A stretch of 24,654 nt of DNA from CAXBPY01 sp003455275 (GTDB taxonomy: Bacteria > Bacteroidota > Bacteroidia > Chitinophagales > UBA10324), in contig CAXBPY010000046.1 of assembly GCA_963977675.1 (NCBI GenBank), positions 1-24,654 of the forward strand, given 5' to 3'. Below, piece by piece: positions 8,160 to 15,046 of this stretch. The notes beneath the pieces are model-generated. The model made no database searches and was not told where the DNA came from. It saw only the letters and a program-made list of their open reading frames with translations. Position 1 is the first letter of the stretch. Every line of letters starts with the position of its first letter. The position numbers and the translations under genes are program-made.

Positions 8160-8606
8160 TTATTCCGGAGTCATCATTCCGCTATTCATCATATATAAAG
8201 TTATCGCTAACAGCGTTCCGAAAATTGCAACAGCTATTATCAGCGGCTTCCAAATTTTTTTCTTCTGAAATTCTTTTTCATTCGGGAAATATTTTCTGAA
8301 AACATATTCAGAAAGTGTAACTGCTCCAATCATATTCACAATTAAAGAAACATTGCTGGAATTCGGTTTTACATTCGGAAGAATAATCATTTCAAGAATC
8401 AGATAAAGTATTGAGCCGAGTAATACCAGGTTGGCAGCTTTTATTTTACCGTTCTATTTCAAATTCTGATAAAGCAATACGCCGCCAAAAACACTTGTAC
8501 ACAGAAATGCAAACCCCATTATCGCTCCCCGCGAATAGATTTTTGGTTTTTGACTCACAACCATTTCTTCGTCAATCACCAGTTTGTCGTTTTCATTATC
8601 TGTCAT
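8160..8606 (-). pseudogene. small four-helix membrane protein interrupted by an in-frame TAG
   Basis: One continuous minus-strand frame runs from an ATG at 8606 (MTDNENDKLVIDEEM...) to a TAA at 8160-8162. It is broken once, by TAG at 8454-8456. The first 50 codons encode an acidic N-terminus and one membrane helix (GAIMGFAFLCTSVFGG). After the TAG the same frame continues for 97 residues with three more helices (NLVLLGSILYLI, SLIVNMIGAVTLSE, LIIAVAIFGTLLAI) and YVFRKYFPNEKEFQKKKIWKP, which resembles small membrane proteins of unknown function in Bacteroidetes. The reading frame is kept on both sides, so this is a point nonsense change, not a frameshift; CAG to TAG (Gln) would be a single transition. 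TAG ends several intact genes in this window, so it is a true stop here. A truncated protein restarting at ATG 8390 is possible but would lack the first helix and part of the second. A sequencing error is the main alternative. Confidence 0.75.
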
Positions 8607-8642
8607 TTCTGATTTGTTTTTGTTTCACTAAAAAAAATATTT

Positions 8643-10247
8643 TCAATCGTCAGCCAAAACAATTTTATAAACCTTCATCATATTATTAGTCATCACCCGG
8701 CAGTAATAAATCCCTGAAGTAAGATGTCTCGCATTCCACTGAAATAATATTTTTCCGGGCGAAATGTTTTTCTGTGTCAGCGTTTCAATTTCATTTCCTT
8801 CCTGATTTAGAATAGAAATTTTTACCTCAATATTTTTAACTGAATTCAATTCAAAATTAATTTTCCCTTTAAATGGATTGGGATAACTAATCAAGGAAAA
8901 TGGCTCGGTCACAGGAGGAATTTCAATTCCATCCTCACCTCGATTAATATATACTTTGTAAATAACAGAATTGGCATGGCTCACTGCTGCACCTGATTGG
9001 GAAATATTACTGTCCGGGCTTTCAATTCCTCCAACAATATAACCAGCAAGTGTTTTCACATGAATAGAATCAAGATTTACAATCTTATTCTGGTACAATT
9101 GAAGTGCAGGATTCAAAACGAAGTATGCATTTGTTCCCAAATAAGTATTCCACTCAATAGGTAATTTATATTCAGTCATTGTTCCGGAGCCATCGCGCTT
9201 CACCATACTTATTGTTTTAGTAAACGGCACCAGTGAATCTATGATGAGAGAATTGTTGGAAGTATCCAGGCGGTACATACTCATGCCTCCAAAAAAAACT
9301 GAATACATGCTGTTACCGCTGTCACTATACATTGGCAGAGTAGCGCAATGATACTGACTCAGGTTTTGCTCAAACACCGGAGCAATATTGAATCCTGAAG
9401 TTTTGATATCAATTGTATTTAAGTATGGAAGATTAATGCCCTGTTGAAACACACCGGTAAATGCAGTAAGACCAAATTCTCCATTTGGAAATATTTGTGG
9501 TATTAAATTAAAATCTCTTCTTCTGAAATTAATTGAATCATAAATTGAAGAAAAATTGTAAACAGATAGATTAGTTCCATCGTCAGCAATTTGAAATTTT
9601 CGAATTGACCTTGAATATTTCTGAACAAAAAAACCAAGCGTATCAGAAATGTTGTAAGTCCCTTCGAAATCATGTCCAAACACCAGGTAGTAAACCGAAT
9701 CAATCTTTTCTAATTCGCCGCCACACACTTGCAAAACCGAGTCGCTCGTTTGCCTGAAGTACGGGGCGATTGTATTATTATTTATCACTGCATTAATAAG
9801 AGAAGGGATACTTATGGCAGTGAGGGTATTGAAAGTATGAAAGGCATTGAGTGATGATTTCCAGCCATAGCCTCCGATAACATAAAGCATTGAATCAAGC
9901 TGGTAATATTCCATATTGCTCGATTCAAGAGGTTCTGCAATATCGATTGGCAGAGAATCTACAGATGATGTCCAAGTTTGATTGTTAAGCGGATCAACAA
10001 CCCAGATGTCGGTATTTGCATCATAGGTCGGGAAAGCAAATGGCGGTAGAAATCCATGCAACCCATTTTTCCTTCCACCAATAAAAAGCCACATGTTATT
10101 CCATTGTGCCATCGCACCAGAATGAACGGCAGGAGGAACCGAGAGGTTTAGGGTGTCCATCTCAATTCTGAAATCAAATTGAGCTTTAGCAATTTTTGTT
10201 TTACAGATGCAAAAAAGAAGGAGAGAGGCAAGAAAAATTTTTTTCAA
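8643..10247 (-). CDS. kelch-like beta-propeller protein, T9SS cargo
   Basis: A 534-residue secreted protein of unknown role. It opens with a signal peptide (MKKIFLASLLLF..., cleavage near residue 22, KAQ). The start is a TTG at 10247; an in-frame stop at 10260-10262 leaves no room for an upstream ATG. The body carries kelch-style repeats ending in hydrophobic-Gly-Gly: MWLFIGGRKNG, MLYVIGGYGW, YYLVFGHDFEG, VFFGGMSMYRLD and GYIVGGIESPD, which suggests a kelch beta-propeller. The C-terminal 85 residues are a type A T9SS sorting domain starting SYPNPFKGK. Downstream lies the broken membrane gene; upstream, a terminator-like hairpin separates it from the sugar dehydrogenase-like gene. No catalytic motif is visible, so I give no enzymatic function. 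Confidence 0.78.
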   Translation of the reverse strand: MKKIFLASLLLFCICKTKIAKAQFDFRIEMDTLNLSVPPAVHSGAMAQWNNMWLFIGGRKNGLHGFLPPFAFPTYDANTDIWVVDPLNNQTWTSSVDSLPIDIAEPLESSNMEYYQLDSMLYVIGGYGWKSSLNAFHTFNTLTAISIPSLINAVINNNTIAPYFRQTSDSVLQVCGGELEKIDSVYYLVFGHDFEGTYNISDTLGFFVQKYSRSIRKFQIADDGTNLSVYNFSSIYDSINFRRRDFNLIPQIFPNGEFGLTAFTGVFQQGINLPYLNTIDIKTSGFNIAPVFEQNLSQYHCATLPMYSDSGNSMYSVFFGGMSMYRLDTSNNSLIIDSLVPFTKTISMVKRDGSGTMTEYKLPIEWNTYLGTNAYFVLNPALQLYQNKIVNLDSIHVKTLAGYIVGGIESPDSNISQSGAAVSHANSVIYKVYINRGEDGIEIPPVTEPFSLISYPNPFKGKINFELNSVKNIEVKISILNQEGNEIETLTQKNISPGKILFQWNARHLTSGIYYCRVMTNNMMKVYKIVLADD

Positions 10248-10261
10248 CTTCGTTTTATTTT

Positions 10262-10300
10262 AAAAAAAAATTGCCGCAAAAAAAATCATTGCGGCAATTT
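10262..10300 (-). terminator. hairpin with T tract between the sugar dehydrogenase-like and kelch genes
   Basis: On the minus strand AAATTGCCGCAA (10300-10289) pairs with its exact complement at 10279-10268 around a nine-base loop. It is followed by a run of T (complement of 10270-10262). This is a strong rho-independent terminator for the gene at 10323-12263. It ends only 14 bases before the TTG start of the kelch gene, so it could also act in that gene's leader. Confidence 0.8.
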
Positions 10301-10322
10301 ATCATGAGTCAAAATTTATTTT

Positions 10323-12263
10323 TTATTCGATCACAAAACTTCCGTTACGAAGCGATGTGTTTCCTTTTATAATGTAACGGTACACACCACTAACTGCTTT
10401 GCCCATATTAATCTCGCTCACATTTTTTCCGGCTACTACAGAAATTCTTTTTTTCATTTGAAGCTGACCCAGCGAATTGTAAATTTCAAGAACAAGTTGC
10501 TGCGATTTTACTGATTGAATTGTAATGGTGAACTCACCTTTATTGGGAACAGGAAAAATTTGTACACTGCTAACGGCGTCAATATTTCCAATACCGGTGC
10601 AATCAATTATGAAAATGTTTTTTGAAGTTGAATTACTGCAGCCATTTGAATCAGAATAAAAGTAAGAAATGGTGTGGTCACCCAATCCAATACTATCAGG
10701 GTTGAAAGTATTACCTGAAACACCAACTCCGCTAAAGCTTCCCCCTGCAGGATTTCCGGTGAGCGTAATTGAATTTGATGTGTTACAAATAGTATCAACA
10801 GAAGTTATGGATACTGATGGCAGAGAATGAATAGTTATGTTAGTGGCAGTAGTGTCAGAGCATCCGTTTTTTGTAACAATTACAGAATAAACGCCACTGT
10901 TAACGGGCAAGTATTCGTACGAAGTAGCGCCCGCTATATCACTTCCGTTCAGTTGCCACTGATAACTGAGACCAATTCCGTTCAATGCCTGAAGTGGAGA
11001 GCCCTCACAGACGCCACCCGTTGAGCTTTGCAATATGTATGCATTGGGTTTGCAATCATTGGTCGTGATTTTAAAAACCTTATTGGTGTTATGAGCGCAC
11101 ACATACAATTCGCCGTATGAGTCTTCGCCAAAGGAACTGTAAGTATTGGTTAGGAATGAGCCGAGTGTATCATTATTCCATGTTCCGCCACCTGCAGGAA
11201 GTAAAGAATAAATCACTCCGGCACAATAATCAGTATATAAATACCTTCCCCACAAATCATGAAACTGTGCCCCGCGATATACATAACCGCCGCTGATGGA
11301 GCAAAATCCGCCTGAATGAGAATACTCCCAAATAGGATCCGTAAGGCCAATAGTACCGTTGCAATCAGCTGCGCCAGAAGCATAAGAATGCAAACCTTCG
11401 CGACAATGCCAGCCGTAGTTGTACCCTCCGTTTGATCCTGCCGGTTCGAAATCAATTTCCTCATAAGCGTTTTGTCCTACATCAGCAATCCACAAGTCAC
11501 CTGTTATTCTATCGAAGCTTGGTCTCCATGGATTTCTGACACCGAGATCAAAAATCTCAGGCCGCCCTCCACCAGAAGCATACATGTTAGTAGCAGGAAT
11601 TGCGTATGGAGAAGCACCATGAACATCTAAGCGCAATATTTTTCCAAGCAATGAATCAGGATTCTGAGCCCTGTTAGATGGGTCGCCTCCGCTTCCACCA
11701 TCGCCTTGAAAATCGTAGAGATATCCATCAGGTCCAAACATTATCATGCCGCCATTATGATTAACATATGGCTGATAAATTTTCAGAATCTCAAATGCGG
11801 AAGATCCATCTGCAAGATTAGGATCACTTGAACTGACAGAATACCGTACTATATGTGTCGGGCCGGGGTTGTCATCGGAGCCGGTGTAGTTCACATAGAA
11901 ATAACCATTGTTTTTGTAGTCCGGATCAAATGCCATTCCCAATAATCCTTCTTCATTATAATTACCATAATCAGTCAAGGCAGATATATTGAGGAAGGCA
12001 GGCGACAGCTTATTGCCAAGCGAATCGACGATGTAGATATATCCGTTACGCTGAACAACAAATGTGCGGCTGTCACCGCAATTGGTTACAAGAACCGGGT
12101 AATTAAAAGTAGTGGAAGTGTTGGGCCATTGTGTTAAAGTAAGCGTAGGCAACTGCGCACTCACTTTTGTAAAACAGGAAATAAGAATGAAGGAAGAGAA
12201 AAAGATTTTTTTAAACAGGGAAACAGATTTTATTTCTGAAAATGAGTGATGCGTTAGTTTCAT
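10323..12263 (-). CDS. PQQ-dependent sugar dehydrogenase-like (GSDH) protein with Ig-like region and T9SS domain
   Basis: A 646-residue secreted protein. The signal peptide is long (hydrophobic core about 18-32, ending VSAQ near 37). Residues 40-400 match the glucose/sorbosone dehydrogenase propeller: EEGLLGMAFDPDY, NHNGGMIMFGPDGYLY (H169), NPDSLLGKILRLD, GVRNPWRPSFD (R243, N244) and DVGQNAYEEIDF. In soluble PQQ glucose dehydrogenase the equivalent His and Arg-Asn act in catalysis and cofactor binding, and these are kept; the usual IGTGDGG is changed to DFQGDGG at about 185-191. Residues 405-550 are Ig/PKD-like repeats of the Bacteroidetes type (GLSYQWQLNGSDI; AGGSFSGVGVSGNTFNP). The last 80 residues are a T9SS sorting domain (IFPVPNKGEF). 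It probably oxidises a sugar at the cell surface if PQQ is available; the substrate cannot be told. No PQQ synthesis genes are visible here. Confidence 0.85.
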   Translation of the reverse strand: MKLTHHSFSEIKSVSLFKKIFFSSFILISCFTKVSAQLPTLTLTQWPNTSTTFNYPVLVTNCGDSRTFVVQRNGYIYIVDSLGNKLSPAFLNISALTDYGNYNEEGLLGMAFDPDYKNNGYFYVNYTGSDDNPGPTHIVRYSVSSSDPNLADGSSAFEILKIYQPYVNHNGGMIMFGPDGYLYDFQGDGGSGGDPSNRAQNPDSLLGKILRLDVHGASPYAIPATNMYASGGGRPEIFDLGVRNPWRPSFDRITGDLWIADVGQNAYEEIDFEPAGSNGGYNYGWHCREGLHSYASGAADCNGTIGLTDPIWEYSHSGGFCSISGGYVYRGAQFHDLWGRYLYTDYCAGVIYSLLPAGGGTWNNDTLGSFLTNTYSSFGEDSYGELYVCAHNTNKVFKITTNDCKPNAYILQSSTGGVCEGSPLQALNGIGLSYQWQLNGSDIAGATSYEYLPVNSGVYSVIVTKNGCSDTTATNITIHSLPSVSITSVDTICNTSNSITLTGNPAGGSFSGVGVSGNTFNPDSIGLGDHTISYFYSDSNGCSNSTSKNIFIIDCTGIGNIDAVSSVQIFPVPNKGEFTITIQSVKSQQLVLEIYNSLGQLQMKKRISVVAGKNVSEINMGKAVSGVYRYIIKGNTSLRNGSFVIE

Positions 12264-12327
12264 TTAGTTAATGTTTTGAAATTGTGCCTCAATGCTAATA
12301 CAAAAACTTTTGAAAAGAACAATCATC

Positions 12328-12341
12328 TTTATCGCGATAAA
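12328..12341. promoter_or_regulatory. 14-bp perfect palindrome between divergent genes
   Basis: TTTATCGCGATAAA reads the same on both strands. It lies in the 102-base gap between the sugar dehydrogenase-like gene (minus) and rlmB (plus), 24 bases before the rlmB ATG. It has the form of a dimeric regulator site. No clear TAnnTTTG element is seen for either gene, so its placement relative to a promoter is unknown. Confidence 0.35.
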
Positions 12342-12365
12342 AAAAACCAAGTGTAACCAAGCTGA

Positions 12366-13106
12366 ATGAAAAAACAACCATCCTTAATTTATGGAATTCA
12401 TCCTGTAGAAGAGGCAATCAAATCTGGGCGGAGCATTGAAAAAATTTTTGTTCAGAAAGGGTTTCGTGCTGATGCTTTCAAAAAAATTATTTCATCAGCC
12501 AGAGAAAAAAATATTCCGGTCCAGGGTGTTCCGGTAGAAACACTGGAAAGAATCACTAACGGTGTTCACCAGGGAATTGCTGCAAAAGTTTCTCCTGTTG
12601 ATTTTGTGGACTGGCGCGATATAGTCAATCATGCATTTGAACAGGGAGAAACTCCCTTGCTTCTGGTGTGCGACAGTATTACGGATGTTCGGAACCTTGG
12701 AGCTATTGCCCGTACAGCATTCGCTGCGGGTGTGCATGTGATGATTATTCCTTCACAGGGTTTTGCTTCCTTCACTCCGGAAGCAGTGAAAGCCTCAGCC
12801 GGTGCCTTGCAAAAAATTTATGTGTCTCGCGAAAGCGATTTGGTAAAAGCAATAAAAGAGATGCGCAGTTTTGGGATTCAAACAATAGTGGCAGATGCGG
12901 GCGGAAATGATTATATCTATCATGTTGATTTAAAACTTCCGACAGCAATCATTATGGGTTCTGAAGATACCGGTGCTGATAAAAACATTCTTCGGTTCAG
13001 CACTCATATAGTTAAGTTACCGATGCCGGGAGCAATTGACAGTTATAATGTATCCGTAGCTTGTGGAATGTTTTTATATGAAACCATAAGGCAGCGGATG
13101 CAATAG
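12366..13106 (+). CDS. rlmB: 23S rRNA (guanosine-2'-O-)-methyltransferase RlmB (SpoU/TrmH family)
   Basis: A 246-residue SPOUT methyltransferase of normal family length. The N-terminal substrate-binding domain has YGIHPVEEAI (9-18) and GVHQGIAAK (67-75). The knotted catalytic domain has all three SpoU motifs: DVRNLGAIARTAF (motif 1, N110 and R116), AIIMGSEDTG (motif 2) and KLPMPGAIDSYNVSVACG (motif 3). RlmB 2'-O-methylates a guanosine in the peptidyl transferase region of 23S rRNA (G2251 in E. coli) using S-adenosylmethionine. Other TrmH/SpoU members share these motifs; the N-terminal domain and length favour RlmB. The ATG at 12366 is the natural start. It is divergent from the gene upstream and convergent with the lipoprotein gene downstream. 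Confidence 0.9.
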   Translation: MKKQPSLIYGIHPVEEAIKSGRSIEKIFVQKGFRADAFKKIISSAREKNIPVQGVPVETLERITNGVHQGIAAKVSPVDFVDWRDIVNHAFEQGETPLLLVCDSITDVRNLGAIARTAFAAGVHVMIIPSQGFASFTPEAVKASAGALQKIYVSRESDLVKAIKEMRSFGIQTIVADAGGNDYIYHVDLKLPTAIIMGSEDTGADKNILRFSTHIVKLPMPGAIDSYNVSVACGMFLYETIRQRMQ

Positions 13107-13146
13107 TCAACTTATGATCGTATAAATTCTATAAAAAAAATATTGT

Positions 13147-14175
13147 CTATTGACAAGGAGTTCCGTTTGCTCTTAAAAAATTCAAATGCGATGTAAGCGA
13201 CATACACGAGAGACTATCAATAGTAGAAGAAGTGAGATCTTTATCTACAAATGTCTTGCTCATTCTTGAAGAAAATATTCCGTAACCTGGATTTATGTTA
13301 GTGTATTGCTGAAGCGATTGACCTTGTGTTAATCCGGTTTGAGCCTGATTTACCAGGTAGTAGTTGTAAAACTCTTCACCGCCAACACTGAAAATCAAAT
13401 CTACTTTTCCTGCAACACGATATACATCCTGATTATCTGCAATTGAGTTGCTCAGAAAATTATAAAAGTTATCGCTCTCAATAATGTATCCCATGTCTTC
13501 GCCGCCTGCAGTGCTGCCCGAAGTTTTGTTTCGGAAAAGTTGCCAGTTCAATACAGTATCTTTTACCAAAGTGCCGGTGGTGTTATCGTATTCTTTATAA
13601 TGAAATCTAAAAAGCAAATCATAAATTTTTCCGTCGGTGGCGCTCTTCCATTCGAAAGTATAGTTGCCCCCGGGAAAGAAATTTATTTTCTGGGTGCCAA
13701 TTGGTTTTTGAAGGCTGAAATCATTGATAACATTGGTTTCTGCAGAAACCATTGATTGATCATCGGGTTTGGTAATCAATAACTGATAATGATAATTCTG
13801 ATTTATGGCATGATCAGTTCGGTATAGAATGTTTGGTGATTGGGCAAAAATTCCGCTGTCCTTAGTTGCACTGATATTGTCTCCATCCACTTTCTCAAGT
13901 GTTGTGGTGTTGAGCAATGAACCATTATTATATTCGAGCAACTGAACTGTAAGAGAATCATAATAGAGCGAGTCAGCGTTTTGAGCAAGCGTGAGCGCAC
14001 TTATTTCTTTATCAAGAAAAGCTTTTTCGATTCTAATGTAGTTGTAGTTAGCGTCTTTATCCAGAAGCCCATATACGATAGTGATGTCTTTCCAGTCCGT
14101 GGTGAGCTCGAAATCTGTAGAACAGCTTTCAAAAATAAAAATGAGGAGCGCTGCTAGGGCAATGATTTTTTTCAT
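13147..14175 (-). CDS. DUF4249-like surface or periplasmic lipoprotein
   Basis: A 342-residue lipoprotein. The N-terminus has a short basic stretch, a hydrophobic core and a lipobox ending FESC, which makes C18 the lipidated cysteine. The mature protein begins with a beta-rich region (DITIVYGLLDKDANYNYIRI) and contains YHYQLLITKPD and a long beta-strand-rich C-terminal half, as in Bacteroidetes DUF4249 proteins; the family match is by pattern and is not certain. The ATG at 14175 is preferred to the TTG at 14184, because the TTG overlaps a good promoter element at 14182-14189. It looks monocistronic: convergent with rlmB, and separated from lipB by its own promoter. Function is unknown; related lipoproteins often sit near TonB-dependent receptors, but none is present here. 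Confidence 0.75.
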   Translation of the reverse strand: MKKIIALAALLIFIFESCSTDFELTTDWKDITIVYGLLDKDANYNYIRIEKAFLDKEISALTLAQNADSLYYDSLTVQLLEYNNGSLLNTTTLEKVDGDNISATKDSGIFAQSPNILYRTDHAINQNYHYQLLITKPDDQSMVSAETNVINDFSLQKPIGTQKINFFPGGNYTFEWKSATDGKIYDLLFRFHYKEYDNTTGTLVKDTVLNWQLFRNKTSGSTAGGEDMGYIIESDNFYNFLSNSIADNQDVYRVAGKVDLIFSVGGEEFYNYYLVNQAQTGLTQGQSLQQYTNINPGYGIFSSRMSKTFVDKDLTSSTIDSLSCMSLTSHLNFLRANGTPCQ

Positions 14176-14181
14176 GCGCGA

Positions 14182-14210
14182 CAAAAGTATTCGGCGAAGT
14201 GATTTGCAAA
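14182..14210 (-). promoter_or_regulatory. Bacteroidetes-type promoter for the lipoprotein gene
   Basis: On the minus strand TTTG (14210-14207) and TACTTTTG (14189-14182) are separated by 17 bases. They match the -33 and -7 elements (TTTG and TAnnTTTG) used by the Bacteroidetes primary sigma factor. Only six bases separate the -7 element from the ATG at 14175, so the leader would be very short or absent. Confidence 0.7.
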
Positions 14211-14256
14211 AGTCATGGAAGTGTCAAAAAATAGCCAAGTGTTTGGTGGCTGATGG

Positions 14257-15015
14257 TTAGTGGTTAGCGAGAAGTGCATCAAACAGTTTAGCAAAGTGTT
14301 TCAGAATTTTTTCCTTCACTTCATTCAAATCAATTTCTCTTCCGAGTTCTTTTTGAAGTGAAGTGACTTGCTTGCCTTGTATGCCGCATGGTATAATCAA
14401 ATCGAAATAACTCAAGTCAGTATTGATGTTGAATGCAAATCCATGCATGGTAATCCACCGGCTGGTGCGAACACCAATCGCGCAAATTTTTCGTGCGCGC
14501 GATGGCGATTCAGCATCTATCCAAACTCCTGTTTCACCTGAACTCCTTCCGGCGCTAATTCCATAATCAGCAAGCGTGAGAATGATAGTTTCTTCAATGA
14601 GCCGCAGATATTTTCCTATGTCAGTAAAAAAATAATCGAGATCAAGAATGGGGTAACCAACAATTTGTCCCGGTCCGTGAAAAGTAATATCACCTCCCCG
14701 ATTGATTTTGAAGAAAGAAATTTTTTTCTCGTTGAGCGTATCTTGATTCACCAAAAGGTTTTTCATGCTTCCGCTTTTACCTAAAGTGAAAACAGGAAAG
14801 TGCTCGCAAAAAAGAAAATGGTGTGTCGGAATTATTTTTTCTTCTTCACTCTGTTCGCGATTCTTCATCTTGTTTTCGGTGAGAGATGAAAATATTTTTT
14901 CCTGTTCATCCCACGCCGAGCGGAAATCAATACTTCCTAAATCAGTAACCTGAACAGTTCGGGTAAATTTTTTTTCTTCCTGCACTCCAATAAAATTTTC
15001 AATTTCCTCTTCCAT
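14257..15015 (-). CDS. lipB: octanoyl-[acyl-carrier-protein]:protein N-octanoyltransferase LipB
   Basis: A 252-residue enzyme that moves octanoate from acyl carrier protein to lipoyl domains, the first step of lipoate synthesis. It has the family signature RGGDITFHGPGQIVGYP (106-122). The catalytic pair is K176 (RKICAIGVR) and C210 (IIPCGI), with the same 34-residue spacing as K135 and C169 of the E. coli enzyme. FNINTDLSYFD lies between them. A charged stretch at 48-62 (NKMKNREQSEEEKII) enlarges the N-terminal part compared with E. coli. The ATG at 15015 is chosen over a TTG two codons upstream, since GGAG lies eight bases before the ATG. It follows prfC by 26 bases and is probably co-transcribed with it. 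lipA is not in the window. Confidence 0.93.
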   Translation of the reverse strand: MEEEIENFIGVQEEKKFTRTVQVTDLGSIDFRSAWDEQEKIFSSLTENKMKNREQSEEEKIIPTHHFLFCEHFPVFTLGKSGSMKNLLVNQDTLNEKKISFFKINRGGDITFHGPGQIVGYPILDLDYFFTDIGKYLRLIEETIILTLADYGISAGRSSGETGVWIDAESPSRARKICAIGVRTSRWITMHGFAFNINTDLSYFDLIIPCGIQGKQVTSLQKELGREIDLNEVKEKILKHFAKLFDALLANH

Positions 15016-15046
15016 TTTCAAATCTCCAAATTTTCAAATCTTCAAA
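15015..15046. repeat. 16-bp tandem repeat spanning the prfC-lipB junction
   Basis: Two head-to-tail copies, TTTTCAAATCTCCAAA (15015-15030) and TTTTCAAATCTTCAAA (15031-15046), differ at one base. Read on the minus strand the first copy met contains the TGA of prfC. The second supplies GGAG (at its one variant base) and leads directly into the ATG of lipB. Confidence 0.85.

Noticed and set aside
8411..8689. Open plus-strand frame of 92 codons over the broken membrane gene
   Set aside because: It lies antisense to a frame with four membrane helices and overlaps the end of the kelch gene. Its Phe/Ser/Gln-rich product looks like a reverse-complement shadow.
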